A DNA stretch of 64,000 bases from JAGQYH01 sp041393015. Lineage in GTDB: Bacteria > Bacteroidota > Bacteroidia > Chitinophagales > JADIYW01. The DNA lies in NCBI GenBank assembly GCA_041393015.1, contig JAWKKV010000010.1, positions 94,192-158,191 of the forward strand, given 5' to 3'. Numbering within the stretch: the stretch's first letter is position 1; every line of letters begins with the position of its first letter. The notes below the pieces were generated by a model, which saw nothing but the letters and a program-made list of their open reading frames with translations, was not told the origin of the DNA and made no database searches. Both the position numbers and the translations under genes were made by a program. Shown one piece after another: positions 19,734 through 29,818 of this stretch.

Positions 19734-22700
19734 TTGAAAAATAAGTACCTGCGAAGATTAATTAAAATAATTGGAATTTTGTTCCTTTTGTTCCTAATTG
19801 TATTTGGGCTAGCCATTATTCTCATTCAACAACCCAATGTCCAAACTTACGTATCCAATAAAATTCTAGATAGAATTGAAAGTAATAATGATGGTGAAGC
19901 ATCCATTGATAGAGTTCATCTAAAATTTCCTAAAAGCTTAGTAATAGATGGTTTTTATCAAGGAGATGAAGCAGGCGACACCTTACTATACGCGCAAAAA
20001 CTCACTATTAATTTCAACTTATTAAAACCTTTAAAAAAACAAGTTCACGTAGCCAATTTAAAATTAGATGGTGCTAAAGTCAACTTACTTAGAAAAGAAG
20101 GCGAAGAAGATTTCAATTTTAGTTTTTTAATAAAAGCCAACAAGGATGGAATTAGTACCACTGATAAGGAAGGGAAAAATCCATTAGACTTTAAACTTAA
20201 TAATGTTCAGTTTAATGATGTTAGCTTTCAAATGATTGATGAAGGCAAACTAGCCATCAAAAATACTCACCTAAAGCGATTAAACATTGATGTAAAGTCA
20301 CTTGATCTTTCTAATCAATCCGCACATATCGATAAACTTCTCCTCGATTCTCCTAACATCACTTATGAGCTATTGGGCAAAAATGAAGAAAAGCAAAAAT
20401 TAACGCTCACTGAATTACTTCCCGATTTGGGTTATAAAGTCAAAGTTGATGATATCGAAATGAAAGACGGTCATTTTTTAGCTTTAAATGATTTTAGTTC
20501 CCCTACTTCTCTCCCTATTAATTTAGCGGCACTCGATCTACAACAAATCAATCTTGAAATTAAAGACGTTCAACTGGACTCTACATTATCGCTAAATATC
20601 AAAAATATATCGCTAACAGATGGAGAAAAAATTGATCTAAAAAAATTGGAAGGAAAATTTACGGTCACTGCTAATACCATCAAAACCGAGGATTTAAAAA
20701 TTGCCTTAAACAACAGCACTTTACAATCGAATGCTGAAATTAAAATTGAAGACTTCAATAACATACTGAATGGGAGCTACCAAACGAGTACTATTTCTGC
20801 ATACCTTACTCCTTCTGATGTCAATTTGTTCTTACCGTTTGACAAAAAAATTAGTCAACCTGTTTCACTTAACTTAAGTAGTAGTGGTTCTCTCAATAAT
20901 TTATCTATTCGTTCCCTTAATATTCAATCGGATAAGGCTAAATTGATAGCGAATGGAAACATTAAAAACATTACTGATTTTAACAGGGTAAGCTATAATC
21001 TTAACATATCTAAACTACAAGGTTCAACAGAAACCATTAATAAAATTTTGCCTTGGATAATATTACCCGAACAAGTTAGCACACTTGGCAATGTTGTGGC
21101 TTCAGGAAATGTTACAGGAACATCAAAGCAAGTAAAAACAGATTTAAATATTGAATCCTCTTCTGGAAATTTAGCTTCTACTATTGAAGTAACTACCGTC
21201 AACGGTCAACTAGTGTATAATGGTGACATTACCTTACCCAATATAAATGTTCAACAATTTTTACCGGATTTACCGGTTGGTAATGTTGGTGGTACGCTCC
21301 ATGTGGAAGGATTAGGCAATTCGTTTGAAACGTTAGATGGAAATGTAAGCGGAAAATTGTTTAGTCTTGAATTACAAGATTATATCTATAAGGATGTCTA
21401 TTTTAATGGAACACTAGCCAATAAAGTATTCAATGGCGACATTACCATAAATGATGAAAATATTGATTTGGTTTTTGATGGTATGTTGGACCTTTCCGAC
21501 TCTATCCCATCGATTAACAGCCAAATGAAGATTAAACATATTGATCTTCAAGCGTTGAAACTTTCAGAACAACCTTTTGAATTGGCACTTGAAGGAAATG
21601 TGCAATTGACCGGAAATACTTTGGATAATATCAATGGTAAATTCAATTTATCATCTCTTTACCTTAAAAATGCCACTTCTGAAGTAGCATTTGATACCAC
21701 AACATTTATTGTTGAAAGTGGTGATGGATTTAAATCTTATAGAGTAGTGAACGATAAAATGGTAGCTAATGTGGAAGGAAATTTTGATCCGATAGCGTTA
21801 CCAAATGAGTTGTTAAGATATTTAAGTAATTATGTCTACTACATCAATTACACTGATACCTCTAAAATTGTAGAACAACATATTAAAGGAAATATTATTG
21901 TAGAAGAAGGATTTGGATTGGTTGAATTTTTTCTTGGAAAAGTAAATATACCCGATAATTTAGAAGCTGATTTTGAGTTTCACAATACCGAAGACATTTT
22001 CAATATACAAACTCATTCCAATTTAATTGGCTATCAAAAATATGGTTTAGACAATTTTAATTTAGCTGCAAGAACACTAAACGGAGAGTTAATTACCGAA
22101 GCGGTGATCGATAAAATTTCAATAGAGAAACCAAAAGTAAGTATCAATTATATCGACCTATCCGCTATCTCTACTAAAAATAGCATTGACGGTAATTTTT
22201 CGGTTGAATTAGATGATGCGCCTAACAAAATAGAACTCAAACCAAGAATTAATTTTGATGGCGACAGTATAGATATCCACTTTCAAGACTCTTATTTTAA
22301 GATAAATAAAGTAATGTGGCCTTTTAATAAAGACAATCTAATTGTTTTAAAAGAAGGCTCCATAAATGCTCAAAACTTTGCCATTTTTAATGACAATCAA
22401 TACTTGCAGATCGTTAACGCTTCTTCCGATTTATCTGAAGCTTTAATCGAATTTCACGAGTTAAGCCTTCCGGCATTAGCCAATATCTTTCAGTTAGATA
22501 GTGTTATCCAAAAAGGAAATTTAACAGGTTTGGTAAGAGTTGGAGATCCATTAAAGAATTTTTCGGCAGACATTGATTTGGTGTTCAATTCCTTGCAAGT
22601 ATTTGATTACTACTGCGACTCCATCAGCATTGATGCCAATTATAGTAAGGATGACCAAATCGTCAATATTGCTGCTGTTTTTGATGACCCTAACTACGAT

Positions 22701-24497
22701 CTTTCTGCCGTTGGTTATTACGATTTGGCAAAAGGTGTAAAAGATCCGGTATTGTTAGATATTGATGTCAATCGATTATACCTCGACTTTTTAGATCGAA
22801 TTTTGAAAAACGAAGCTCACTTTGATGTATATGGAGAAGGCAAATTGCAATTTAAAGGCTCTTTTAAAGAACCCGTTTTAGTGGGAGAAGCTTATGTTTT
22901 GGATACCGCTGCCATTGGCATTGATTTCTTGGGAATCGATTTAATTGTTATGCCGGAAAATGGAGTTAAGGAAAAAGTGATTTTCACAGACAACACCATG
23001 GATTTCGGTTCTATGAATGTGAGAGACCCATTTGGCAATAGAGCATACATGGAAGGGAAACTGACCCATTTCAATTTTAAAGACATGTCGGTAGATGCCA
23101 GATTGTTTACGGACAATTTTTTAATGCTTAATACGACGTATAACGACAATGAAGACTTTTACGGTAGAGCTTTTGGTGAGGGCACTGTGGTTTTCTCTGG
23201 CTTGACTAGAAATATCAATATGGATATTAATATGAAGACCAAACAGTTTACCAAGCTAAGTATTCCATTAGCTAGTGCCGGCGATACGAAAGATTACAAC
23301 TTCAAGTTTATCAATCCATTTGAGAAAGATTCAAATGTAATAGAAATTGAAGAAATCATAGAGATCAAGGGCATCAATATGAATTTTAATTTGGAAGTAA
23401 CGCCGGAAGCAGAATTGGAATTGGTATTGAATACGGAATCTGACAATAATATGAGAGCATCCGGTCAAGGAAATCTAAATCTTCGCATCGATCAAAATAA
23501 ACAATTGAGTATGTATGGCACCTATCGACTCATAGAAGGAGATTATGTATTCAGTCCACAAAACCTACTCAACAAACAATTTAAAATTGAAAATGGTAGT
23601 GAAATTGTTTGGAATGGAAAACCATTTGAAGCCGCTTTAGATGTGGATGCCATTTATCATGTAGATGCAAGAGTAGATAATATTTTACAAGATTCCAGTA
23701 GAGCCAGTCAAATTGTGCCAATGGATGTAATTATTCATATTGGCGGCACCTTAAATGAAACGGATGTATCATTTGGTATTGAACCTGCTAGAACAAATAT
23801 TACAGCCGCTTTAAATGAAGTAGAAAGCTTTTTACAAGAAATTAAAAATGACGAAGGCGAAGTAACCACTCAAGCCATATCTCTGTTATTGGTAAAGCGG
23901 TTTTTACCTTCTAACTCCACCGTATTTACGGGCACTAATTTTAGTGCTTCAGAATTTGGCAGAACCACTGCTTTAGAATTGGTTTCTAATCAAGTATCTA
24001 ACTATTTAACTGATGCTATTTCAAAATTAATAACTGAAGTAGAATTAAGTTTCAACATTATTCAAAGAGAAGATTATAGTTTAGAAGAACCTGGACAAAC
24101 CACCACCGTTCAATTAGATTACTCTCAAAAATTCATCAATAATCGTCTAATTGTAAACATTGGCGGTAACTTTGAATTTGTAGATGATCAAAGTACGCAA
24201 GGCAATACCATTGCCGGAGATTTTGAAGTGGAAGGATTATTAACTGAAGATGGTAGATTGCGTGGGAAAGCATTTCATAGAACTGCAGATTACGACATTT
24301 TCAATCAAGATAGAAGTAGAACAGGCGTAAGTATTTCTTATCAAAAAGACTTTGATACAATTGATGAAATATTTAAACCTGATGCCAACAAGAAAAAAAG
24401 ACGACAACTCAAAAGGAGCAATCGACGAGACGATAGAGAAGATAGAAAAAAGGAAAAGAATAAAAACCCTAATGATGCTATCTTACCGGAAGAGTAA
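19734..24497 (+). CDS. TamB-like translocation and assembly module protein (DUF490)
   Basis: 1587 residues. TTG start at 19734, N-terminal membrane anchor (about 8-30), then a very long run of amphipathic beta repeats (AsmA/TamB type) and a C-terminal DUF490 domain (about 1150-1530, with YGTYRLIEGDYVFSPQNLLNK and a strand-rich end). The C-terminal 45 residues are highly basic (KKKRRQLKRSNRRDDRED). TamB proteins span the periplasm and are linked to anterograde phospholipid transport and outer membrane protein assembly. No TamA/Omp85 gene is in the window. Confidence 0.9.
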   Translation: MKNKYLRRLIKIIGILFLLFLIVFGLAIILIQQPNVQTYVSNKILDRIESNNDGEASIDRVHLKFPKSLVIDGFYQGDEAGDTLLYAQKLTINFNLLKPLKKQVHVANLKLDGAKVNLLRKEGEEDFNFSFLIKANKDGISTTDKEGKNPLDFKLNNVQFNDVSFQMIDEGKLAIKNTHLKRLNIDVKSLDLSNQSAHIDKLLLDSPNITYELLGKNEEKQKLTLTELLPDLGYKVKVDDIEMKDGHFLALNDFSSPTSLPINLAALDLQQINLEIKDVQLDSTLSLNIKNISLTDGEKIDLKKLEGKFTVTANTIKTEDLKIALNNSTLQSNAEIKIEDFNNILNGSYQTSTISAYLTPSDVNLFLPFDKKISQPVSLNLSSSGSLNNLSIRSLNIQSDKAKLIANGNIKNITDFNRVSYNLNISKLQGSTETINKILPWIILPEQVSTLGNVVASGNVTGTSKQVKTDLNIESSSGNLASTIEVTTVNGQLVYNGDITLPNINVQQFLPDLPVGNVGGTLHVEGLGNSFETLDGNVSGKLFSLELQDYIYKDVYFNGTLANKVFNGDITINDENIDLVFDGMLDLSDSIPSINSQMKIKHIDLQALKLSEQPFELALEGNVQLTGNTLDNINGKFNLSSLYLKNATSEVAFDTTTFIVESGDGFKSYRVVNDKMVANVEGNFDPIALPNELLRYLSNYVYYINYTDTSKIVEQHIKGNIIVEEGFGLVEFFLGKVNIPDNLEADFEFHNTEDIFNIQTHSNLIGYQKYGLDNFNLAARTLNGELITEAVIDKISIEKPKVSINYIDLSAISTKNSIDGNFSVELDDAPNKIELKPRINFDGDSIDIHFQDSYFKINKVMWPFNKDNLIVLKEGSINAQNFAIFNDNQYLQIVNASSDLSEALIEFHELSLPALANIFQLDSVIQKGNLTGLVRVGDPLKNFSADIDLVFNSLQVFDYYCDSISIDANYSKDDQIVNIAAVFDDPNYDLSAVGYYDLAKGVKDPVLLDIDVNRLYLDFLDRILKNEAHFDVYGEGKLQFKGSFKEPVLVGEAYVLDTAAIGIDFLGIDLIVMPENGVKEKVIFTDNTMDFGSMNVRDPFGNRAYMEGKLTHFNFKDMSVDARLFTDNFLMLNTTYNDNEDFYGRAFGEGTVVFSGLTRNINMDINMKTKQFTKLSIPLASAGDTKDYNFKFINPFEKDSNVIEIEEIIEIKGINMNFNLEVTPEAELELVLNTESDNNMRASGQGNLNLRIDQNKQLSMYGTYRLIEGDYVFSPQNLLNKQFKIENGSEIVWNGKPFEAALDVDAIYHVDARVDNILQDSSRASQIVPMDVIIHIGGTLNETDVSFGIEPARTNITAALNEVESFLQEIKNDEGEVTTQAISLLLVKRFLPSNSTVFTGTNFSASEFGRTTALELVSNQVSNYLTDAISKLITEVELSFNIIQREDYSLEEPGQTTTVQLDYSQKFINNRLIVNIGGNFEFVDDQSTQGNTIAGDFEVEGLLTEDGRLRGKAFHRTADYDIFNQDRSRTGVSISYQKDFDTIDEIFKPDANKKKRRQLKRSNRRDDREDRKKEKNKNPNDAILPEE

Positions 24498-24568
24498 AAC
24501 TTTTTTTTCAAAGCGCAGACACCAAAACCAATTCTTCTTGCATCTTAACTAAAAAGGCTATTTACTAA

Positions 24569-25108
24569 TTGCCCATAAGTGATGACATATTAATCAAAAA
24601 GTGCCAACAGTTTGACAGCGGCGCGCAAAAAGTGATTTATGATCGCTATGCCCCTGCTATGCTTGGGGTGTGCAGAAGATATGTGAGAGATTGGATGGAA
24701 GCAGAAGATGTTTTATCGGAAGGATTCTACAAGGCATTTACGAAGATTAAACAATTCACTTTTAGCGGCAGTTTTGAAGGATGGCTGAGAAGAATTATGG
24801 TTAATGAATCTTTAATGCATTTGAGAAAGAGAAATGATTTCAACCTAGCATTGGAATCATCCAACTTGCAACTAACCGCCAGTAATCAAGCAGATGATCT
24901 TGCTAATGCGAACAGTATTTTAGAATTGTTAGATAGGTTACCAACGGGTTATAGAACCATTTTCAATCTTTTTGTTATTGAAGGTTACAAGCATAACGAA
25001 ATTGCAGAACAACTAAATATTAGTATCAATACATCAAAATCACAACTGATAAAAGCTAGAAAAAGATTGCAAATATTAGTCAATGAAACTAAAATAAAAG
25101 CAGGATGA
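24569..25108 (+). CDS. ECF RNA polymerase sigma factor
   Basis: 179 residues. TTG start (MPISDDILIKKCQQFD); no in-frame ATG is near. Region 2 includes YDRYAPAMLGVCRRYVRDWMEAEDVLSEGFYKAF (about 23-56), and region 4 includes LPTGYRTIFNLFVIEGYKHNEIAEQLNISINTSKSQL (about 127-163). The gene overlaps the following putative anti-sigma gene by 4 bp (ATGA), the usual arrangement for co-regulated pairs. Confidence 0.93.
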   Translation: MPISDDILIKKCQQFDSGAQKVIYDRYAPAMLGVCRRYVRDWMEAEDVLSEGFYKAFTKIKQFTFSGSFEGWLRRIMVNESLMHLRKRNDFNLALESSNLQLTASNQADDLANANSILELLDRLPTGYRTIFNLFVIEGYKHNEIAEQLNISINTSKSQLIKARKRLQILVNETKIKAG

Positions 25109-26334
25109 CTGACTTTAATAATATAGATGATCTCTTCAAAGAAAGTCAAGGCGATTGGAACGAAATGCCTTCTAATGCAGCTTGGGATAAACTTTCGGAT
25201 AGATTGGGAACGCATGCTGTTCAAAAAGCACACGCTAACAAAACGATCATGAGATGGTCTATTGCAGCGTCTGTTGTCGTTATACTTGGACTCTCCTATT
25301 TTTTTTTAAATATTTCACCAAAAAATTATGATGGTCAACTAGCTGAAACTGAAAAAGTAAATGCACCTGAAGATATTTCAAAAATATACCCAAAAGAAAC
25401 AGAGCAAGAAGCAACTGAAATTAATACCAATGCATTTGTAGAAAATGTAACTGCTATTGAAAATGAAGAAACAACAAATGGTACTATTGCATCTAAAACA
25501 ACTAATGGAAATGGCTTTTTAGCCGATCATGCTAATACTCCAACTAAAAATTCCCCTCAACAAATAAATGCTGCTGCCACTAAGCAACAAACCACAAATG
25601 ACGCATTAAATAGTTTTGAAAACGATGGTATTCCAGACAAAGCAGGAGAGGTATCCTATATGGTAGAAGAGTCTATTCCTCAATATTTAGATGAAGTAAT
25701 TGTTCAAGATGATTTAGAGGATAAACTCTTGTTGGATAGAGATCAAACTGTGGTCGCCAATTATGTCGGCATTCAAAAAGAAAAAGCAGAACGAGCAGCT
25801 TCCGCCAAACAACAAAAGAAAACTGATCAATCAGCTCCAAAAGCTGCCTATGCTTATGAATCAAAAGATAAAAACAAAGGCTATATCAATGAGATAAACA
25901 GTGATGAAGATGGTGTTTCAGCCAATGAAGAAGCCGTTAGCCTTCACTACGGTGGTGCAGATGCCGTTCCAGAAAAAATTATCTATATCTACTATCCTAT
26001 TGAAAATGCTAATTGTCAGGAGGTTACAATAAAATTGATGAAAAATGAAACGGAACTTCACCCTTGTGATGATTCTAAATTACTGAGAGAGCTAAAAAAC
26101 AACAAAACTCTTTTAGAATTGTACGAGTTAACAATTAGCGATTATAATAGTATTGAAGATGAGCAAGTTAGTTTGGACTGTAGCGTTAAAAAGTCTTTTA
26201 AAATTGTGGTGGAATATGGTTTAATCAATAATAGATCGAAGGCAACTTACTATTGGAATATTGACTGTCCAACCAATTCTAACGCGAAATATATCAAACA
26301 ATTAGAAAAGATCATTCAAGACTCGTCTTATTGA
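25105..26334 (+). CDS. Putative membrane anti-sigma factor
   Basis: 409 residues. The N-terminal DLFKESQGDWNEMPSNAAWDKLSDRL stretch resembles the cytoplasmic sigma-binding segment of Bacteroidota anti-sigma proteins. One membrane helix follows (about 48-67). The periplasmic part is a low-complexity Thr/Asn/Glu-rich linker (about 70-200) and a C-terminal domain of about 110 residues with four Cys, possibly two disulfides. Overlap with the sigma gene supports the role; the sensed signal is unknown. Confidence 0.75.
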   Translation: MTDFNNIDDLFKESQGDWNEMPSNAAWDKLSDRLGTHAVQKAHANKTIMRWSIAASVVVILGLSYFFLNISPKNYDGQLAETEKVNAPEDISKIYPKETEQEATEINTNAFVENVTAIENEETTNGTIASKTTNGNGFLADHANTPTKNSPQQINAAATKQQTTNDALNSFENDGIPDKAGEVSYMVEESIPQYLDEVIVQDDLEDKLLLDRDQTVVANYVGIQKEKAERAASAKQQKKTDQSAPKAAYAYESKDKNKGYINEINSDEDGVSANEEAVSLHYGGADAVPEKIIYIYYPIENANCQEVTIKLMKNETELHPCDDSKLLRELKNNKTLLELYELTISDYNSIEDEQVSLDCSVKKSFKIVVEYGLINNRSKATYYWNIDCPTNSNAKYIKQLEKIIQDSSY

Positions 26335-26392
26335 ATACCCATCCTTTTATCTTTGGTGGAAACAATCTGTTGTACAACGCAGCTATAAATCC

Positions 26393-26400
26393 TATCTTCG
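26393..26400 (+). promoter_or_regulatory. Bacteroidota -7 element for the RNase HI gene
   Basis: TATCTTCG (a TAnnTTtG variant) lies 4 bp before the ATG, with TTG about 20 bp upstream as a -33 element. This would give a leaderless or nearly leaderless mRNA, unless the start is later. Confidence 0.4.
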
Positions 26401-26404
26401 CCAA

Positions 26405-26857
26405 ATGGTCATAATGTATACGGATGGTGCAGCGAAAGGAAATCCCGGAAAAGGCGGTTATGGAGTGGTGTTAATGACGGCTGATGGCAAGCATCGTAAA
26501 GAATTATCTCAAGGATTTGTAAAGACCACCAACAACCGCATGGAGTTATTGGCAGTTATTGTTGGTTTAGAAAGCTTAAAGCGCCCGATGCAAGTTAAGG
26601 TATACTCCGATTCAAAATATGTAGTAGATGCCGTTGAAAAAAAATGGGTATTTGGATGGGAGAAAAAAGACTTTGCAAAAAAAGCCAATCCAGATCTTTG
26701 GAAACGTTTCTTAGCTATTTACAGAAAGCACAAAGTTACTTTTCAATGGGTAAAAGGTCATGCCAATAATATAGAAAATGAGCGTTGTGATGTTTTGGCA
26801 GTACAAGCAGCTGAATCGGGAGATTTGTTGGTGGATGAAGGGTATGTGGGGAAGTAA
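26405..26857 (+). CDS. rnhA: Ribonuclease HI
   Basis: 150 residues. Catalytic residues are visible: D7 in YTDGAAKGNPGKGGYG, E47 in NNRMELLAV, D69 in VYSDSKYVVDA, and the late WVKGHANNIENERCD. It degrades RNA in RNA:DNA hybrids such as Okazaki primers and R-loops. It stands alone, between the sigma/anti-sigma pair and a repeat-filled spacer. Confidence 0.95.
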   Translation: MVIMYTDGAAKGNPGKGGYGVVLMTADGKHRKELSQGFVKTTNNRMELLAVIVGLESLKRPMQVKVYSDSKYVVDAVEKKWVFGWEKKDFAKKANPDLWKRFLAIYRKHKVTFQWVKGHANNIENERCDVLAVQAAESGDLLVDEGYVGK

Positions 26858-27107
26858 ATGGATGTTCGGATGTCGGTTGTTCGGAGATTTGGATGTTTGA
26901 TTGTTTGGAAATTCGGTTATTGAGTTAAGTATGAAAGTTCTGTTATAAAACAAAATCCTTCTCTGTCAATCAGCAAGGCTATTTCATAAAATTATTGTCA
27001 TACTGAGCGTGAGCGAAGTTTCTCATTAAGTAAAAAATCACGCTAAACTTGAAACTCGTAACTCGTAACTCGTAACTTGAAACTCAAAAACTGTAACTCA
27101 TTAGAAT
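26858..27107. repeat. Spacer filled with degenerate short repeats
   Basis: Three kinds of repeat occur. There are GGATGTTCGGATG / GGTTGTTCGGAG-type words near 26860-26925, a TCATACTGAGCGTGAGCGAA word near 26998-27017, and a tandem AACTCGT array (several copies) at about 27050-27100 just before the next gene. No ORF here looks real. Confidence 0.6.
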
Positions 27108-28517
27108 ATGTTCAAAAAAAGTAAAGAGCAGAAATTTTTACTATCAGTTATTATACTGTATGTAACTAGTTTACTCTTCTTTATTCCGCACCACGAACAT
27201 TGGGCAGATGAAGCACAATCGTGGCTATTAGCAAGAGATTCCGGCTTATACGAGTTACTTTGGCAAAACCTTCGATACGAAGGCACACCGGGCTTGTGGC
27301 AAGTGTTGTTAATGATTCCCTCTAGAATATTTGACTACAATAGTCTTAGCTATATATCCGGCTTAATTGCTTCTATTGGCATCTATCTTTTATTATTCAA
27401 ATCTCCCTTTCCGGTTTGGATAAAAGTGCTGCTTCCCTTCTCCTATTTTTTATGTTTTCAATACGGAATAGTGGCAAGAAGTTATGTATTATTGATTCCA
27501 TTACTTTTTGGAATAGCCAGTATCTACGAACGAAAATTTCAAAAGCCTTTCTTATTTATCCTGCTCATTCTATTACTCGCTAATGTTTCTTTACATGGCA
27601 GTTTAATGGCATTGGCTATTATGTTGGATACTTTCATCGATCTGATCAAAAAAAGAAAATCACTCAGTCAAAAGCAATGGCTGACACAATGCTTTAATTA
27701 TCTACTATTCTTGGCTTGCGGATTATTTATCATTTATCAATTAAAACCACCCAGCAATTTATCCTTTTCACCCAATGGTTTTGAATTTGATTGGTTGCAT
27801 TTTAAAGAACAAAGCAAGGATATTTTAATCAGTGTTTTTACCGAGAAATCTTGGCTCTCCTATCCCATTATTTTTCTCTCCATTGTTTGGTTTTATATCA
27901 CACGCAGACTCACACTCTTTCTGGTAGGAAGTATTTTACTTTTAGTGCTTTACTCCTTCTATTACAATGTTTGGCACCAAGGCACACTGTTTCTATTTTG
28001 GCTATTTGTGTTGTGGTTGAGTTTTGATGAAAGTCACTTTTTCGAGTTATCCTTTTTCTTTAAACCTGTCATCAATTTAGCCATCATCATTACTTTAGGT
28101 TTTCACATCTATTGGAATATAGCGGCACTTAAAAACGATTACAAAGGACAGTATTCTGCCAGCAAAGCCTTAGCCAATTATATTCAAGACAATAATTATC
28201 AAGATAAAAACATATTTGCTTATCACTTTTGGCCGGTGGCCATTCAACCTTATTTTGAGCAGAATATCTACACCGATTCCAGATACTTTAACAACAATGC
28301 TTTTTGGGTTTGGAATATAGAAAATGAATATGCCGACGACTTAGAAACGGTTTTAAATCGAAACCACGATATGCTCATTTTCCCAAAGCCGCATTTATAT
28401 CCGGTGCCGGAAGCTATTCCTCCTTATAAAAAAGTAGAACAACCTTTTATTGGAGAGGTATATTGGAAAGCAGGGATAAATGAATATGTAGAATTTGTGG
28501 TTTGGGTGAGGGAGTGA
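27108..28517 (+). CDS. Polytopic membrane protein, GT-C-glycosyltransferase-like
   Basis: 469 residues with about ten hydrophobic segments. An early conserved-looking loop HHEHWADEAQSWLLARDSG (about 28-46) places an Asp-Glu pair after the first membrane helix, as in GT-C enzymes that use polyprenyl-linked sugars. The C-terminal 100 residues are soluble. The exact family and sugar donor are unknown. It stands alone on the plus strand before the accessory region. Confidence 0.65.
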   Translation: MFKKSKEQKFLLSVIILYVTSLLFFIPHHEHWADEAQSWLLARDSGLYELLWQNLRYEGTPGLWQVLLMIPSRIFDYNSLSYISGLIASIGIYLLLFKSPFPVWIKVLLPFSYFLCFQYGIVARSYVLLIPLLFGIASIYERKFQKPFLFILLILLLANVSLHGSLMALAIMLDTFIDLIKKRKSLSQKQWLTQCFNYLLFLACGLFIIYQLKPPSNLSFSPNGFEFDWLHFKEQSKDILISVFTEKSWLSYPIIFLSIVWFYITRRLTLFLVGSILLLVLYSFYYNVWHQGTLFLFWLFVLWLSFDESHFFELSFFFKPVINLAIIITLGFHIYWNIAALKNDYKGQYSASKALANYIQDNNYQDKNIFAYHFWPVAIQPYFEQNIYTDSRYFNNNAFWVWNIENEYADDLETVLNRNHDMLIFPKPHLYPVPEAIPPYKKVEQPFIGEVYWKAGINEYVEFVVWVRE

Positions 28518-28578
28518 GTACTCTAAATCTCATCGTTATTTGTTACTTTGTTTTTATATATTAGTTGTATTTAATAAG

Positions 28579-28600
28579 TATAAAGGTAATTACCTTTATA
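28579..28600. promoter_or_regulatory. Perfect 22-bp palindrome upstream of the zinc-ribbon gene
   Basis: The two 11-base arms TATAAAGGTAA and TTACCTTTATA are exact complements. It abuts the CGGTTGTTGGCAACC motif (28601-28615) and ends 36 bp before the ATG of the next gene. It could be an operator, or the outer part of a recombination site. Confidence 0.6.
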
Positions 28601-28615
28601 CGGTTGTTGGCAACC
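28601..28615. repeat. CGGTTG boundary motif, left of the accessory unit
   Basis: CGGTTGTTGGCAACC holds an inverted GGTTG/CAACC pair. The same ATACGGTTG word recurs at 29727-29735 after the gene, and ACCGTT occurs at 31751-31756. Confidence 0.5.
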
Positions 28616-28636
28616 ATATGAAAAACAGCAAACTTA

Positions 28637-29725
28637 ATGAGAGAATTTTCAGAAATAGGAAGAACAGGAACAACAATTGAATTTATAAATCGAGGTGGAC
28701 AATATTCACAACGAATAATAAACAGTAGTTCTACCTGTATTAAAATTTATCAAGTTTGTGCTGACCAAGAAGGCAATATACTTGAAATAGTCAATTTTGC
28801 TGGAATGGGACAACAAATGGTATATAAACAACCATCTGTGTTGGTTAGTTTGTTTTCAGATGACGAAGGTTTTTTTGGAAAAAAATGTCCTGAATGTGAT
28901 TCTTATTTTCGGACAAGTTCAGTTAATAAAAGTAACTTTTGTCCTTATTGTGGACACAAAGATAATTTTAAAAAATTTATGACACAGAATCAAAAGGACT
29001 TTGTCAAAAATTTTGTCAAGCAACAAATAGACACATTTTCAAAAGGTATTTCTGCAAAAATTGACTTGGATGAAATCGCTAATTCACTTCCGCTAAATAA
29101 AGTTTCGCCTTGGGTTTATAAAGAAGAAACTCAACAAAATAAATTCAAATGCACAAATTGTGGAAATGAGAATGATATCCTTGGAGAATACGGAAAATGT
29201 TCAAGTTGTGGGAAACATAATTGTGAAGAAATTGCATTAAAAAAGATCGAGTTTTTAGAAGAAAAATTCAAGGATGTTGATGAGAATATTGATGACAGGC
29301 ATCAAAGAGAATCTGAATGGGAAAAATTACTACGCTGTGTGTCTGAATTCGAAGGGTTGGCGAATGAAATAAGAAAACATCTTTTACTATTACCTCTGAC
29401 AGAAAAAAGAAGACATGAATTAAGTAGTGTTAGTTTTCAAAGAATTCTTGGTTCAAGTGAAAAATTAGAAAAATGGTTTGGTATAGATATCTTCAAAGGA
29501 ATTGCAGAAGAAGAAAAAACTTTTGTAAACAAGATGTTTAATATTCGTCATTTATTTACACATAACAACGGACAAGTAGATGAAGAGTACATTCAAAATA
29601 CCGGAGACACTTCAATGAAAGTCAATCAACTTGTAAGATTGAGAAGTGGAGACATCAAAAGAATAATCGAGTTGACGAAAAAGATGATAATTAATTTAAC
29701 GAATGACTATATGTCGATAAAATAA
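28637..29725 (+). CDS. Double zinc-ribbon protein with HEPN-like Rx4H motif
   Basis: 362 residues, no membrane segment. Two Cys4 zinc ribbons are clear: C84/C87...C102/C105 and C172/C175...C188/C191. A helical C-terminal region contains RHLFTH (304-309), an Rx4H pattern like the catalytic motif of HEPN ribonucleases, followed by an acidic stretch. Such architectures occur in antiphage and toxin proteins, but I do not recognise this family. The gene stands between CGGTTG boundary motifs in the accessory region, which supports mobility. The ATG at 28637 is the first good start. Confidence 0.75.
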   Translation: MREFSEIGRTGTTIEFINRGGQYSQRIINSSSTCIKIYQVCADQEGNILEIVNFAGMGQQMVYKQPSVLVSLFSDDEGFFGKKCPECDSYFRTSSVNKSNFCPYCGHKDNFKKFMTQNQKDFVKNFVKQQIDTFSKGISAKIDLDEIANSLPLNKVSPWVYKEETQQNKFKCTNCGNENDILGEYGKCSSCGKHNCEEIALKKIEFLEEKFKDVDENIDDRHQRESEWEKLLRCVSEFEGLANEIRKHLLLLPLTEKRRHELSSVSFQRILGSSEKLEKWFGIDIFKGIAEEEKTFVNKMFNIRHLFTHNNGQVDEEYIQNTGDTSMKVNQLVRLRSGDIKRIIELTKKMIINLTNDYMSIK

Positions 29726-29784
29726 ATACGGTTGCCAATCGAGTAGACGGCTGACGAACGAATGATCGTCAGTGCGCCTCTCAC

Positions 29785-29818
29785 ACCACTTAGCGTACGG
29801 GTCTCGTACTAAGCGGTT
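29785..29818 (-). ncRNA. Group II intron domain V
   Basis: 34 nt on the minus strand, from AACCGCTTAG to CTAAGTGGT, forming a stem with the expected two-base bulge (CG) on the 3' side and a small apical loop. It begins at the RT stop codon. Confidence 0.75.

Noticed and set aside
26998..27100. Possible CRISPR-like array of AACTCGT repeats
   Set aside because: Units are about 10 bp, nearly contiguous and degenerate, with no spacers of uniform length and no cas gene.
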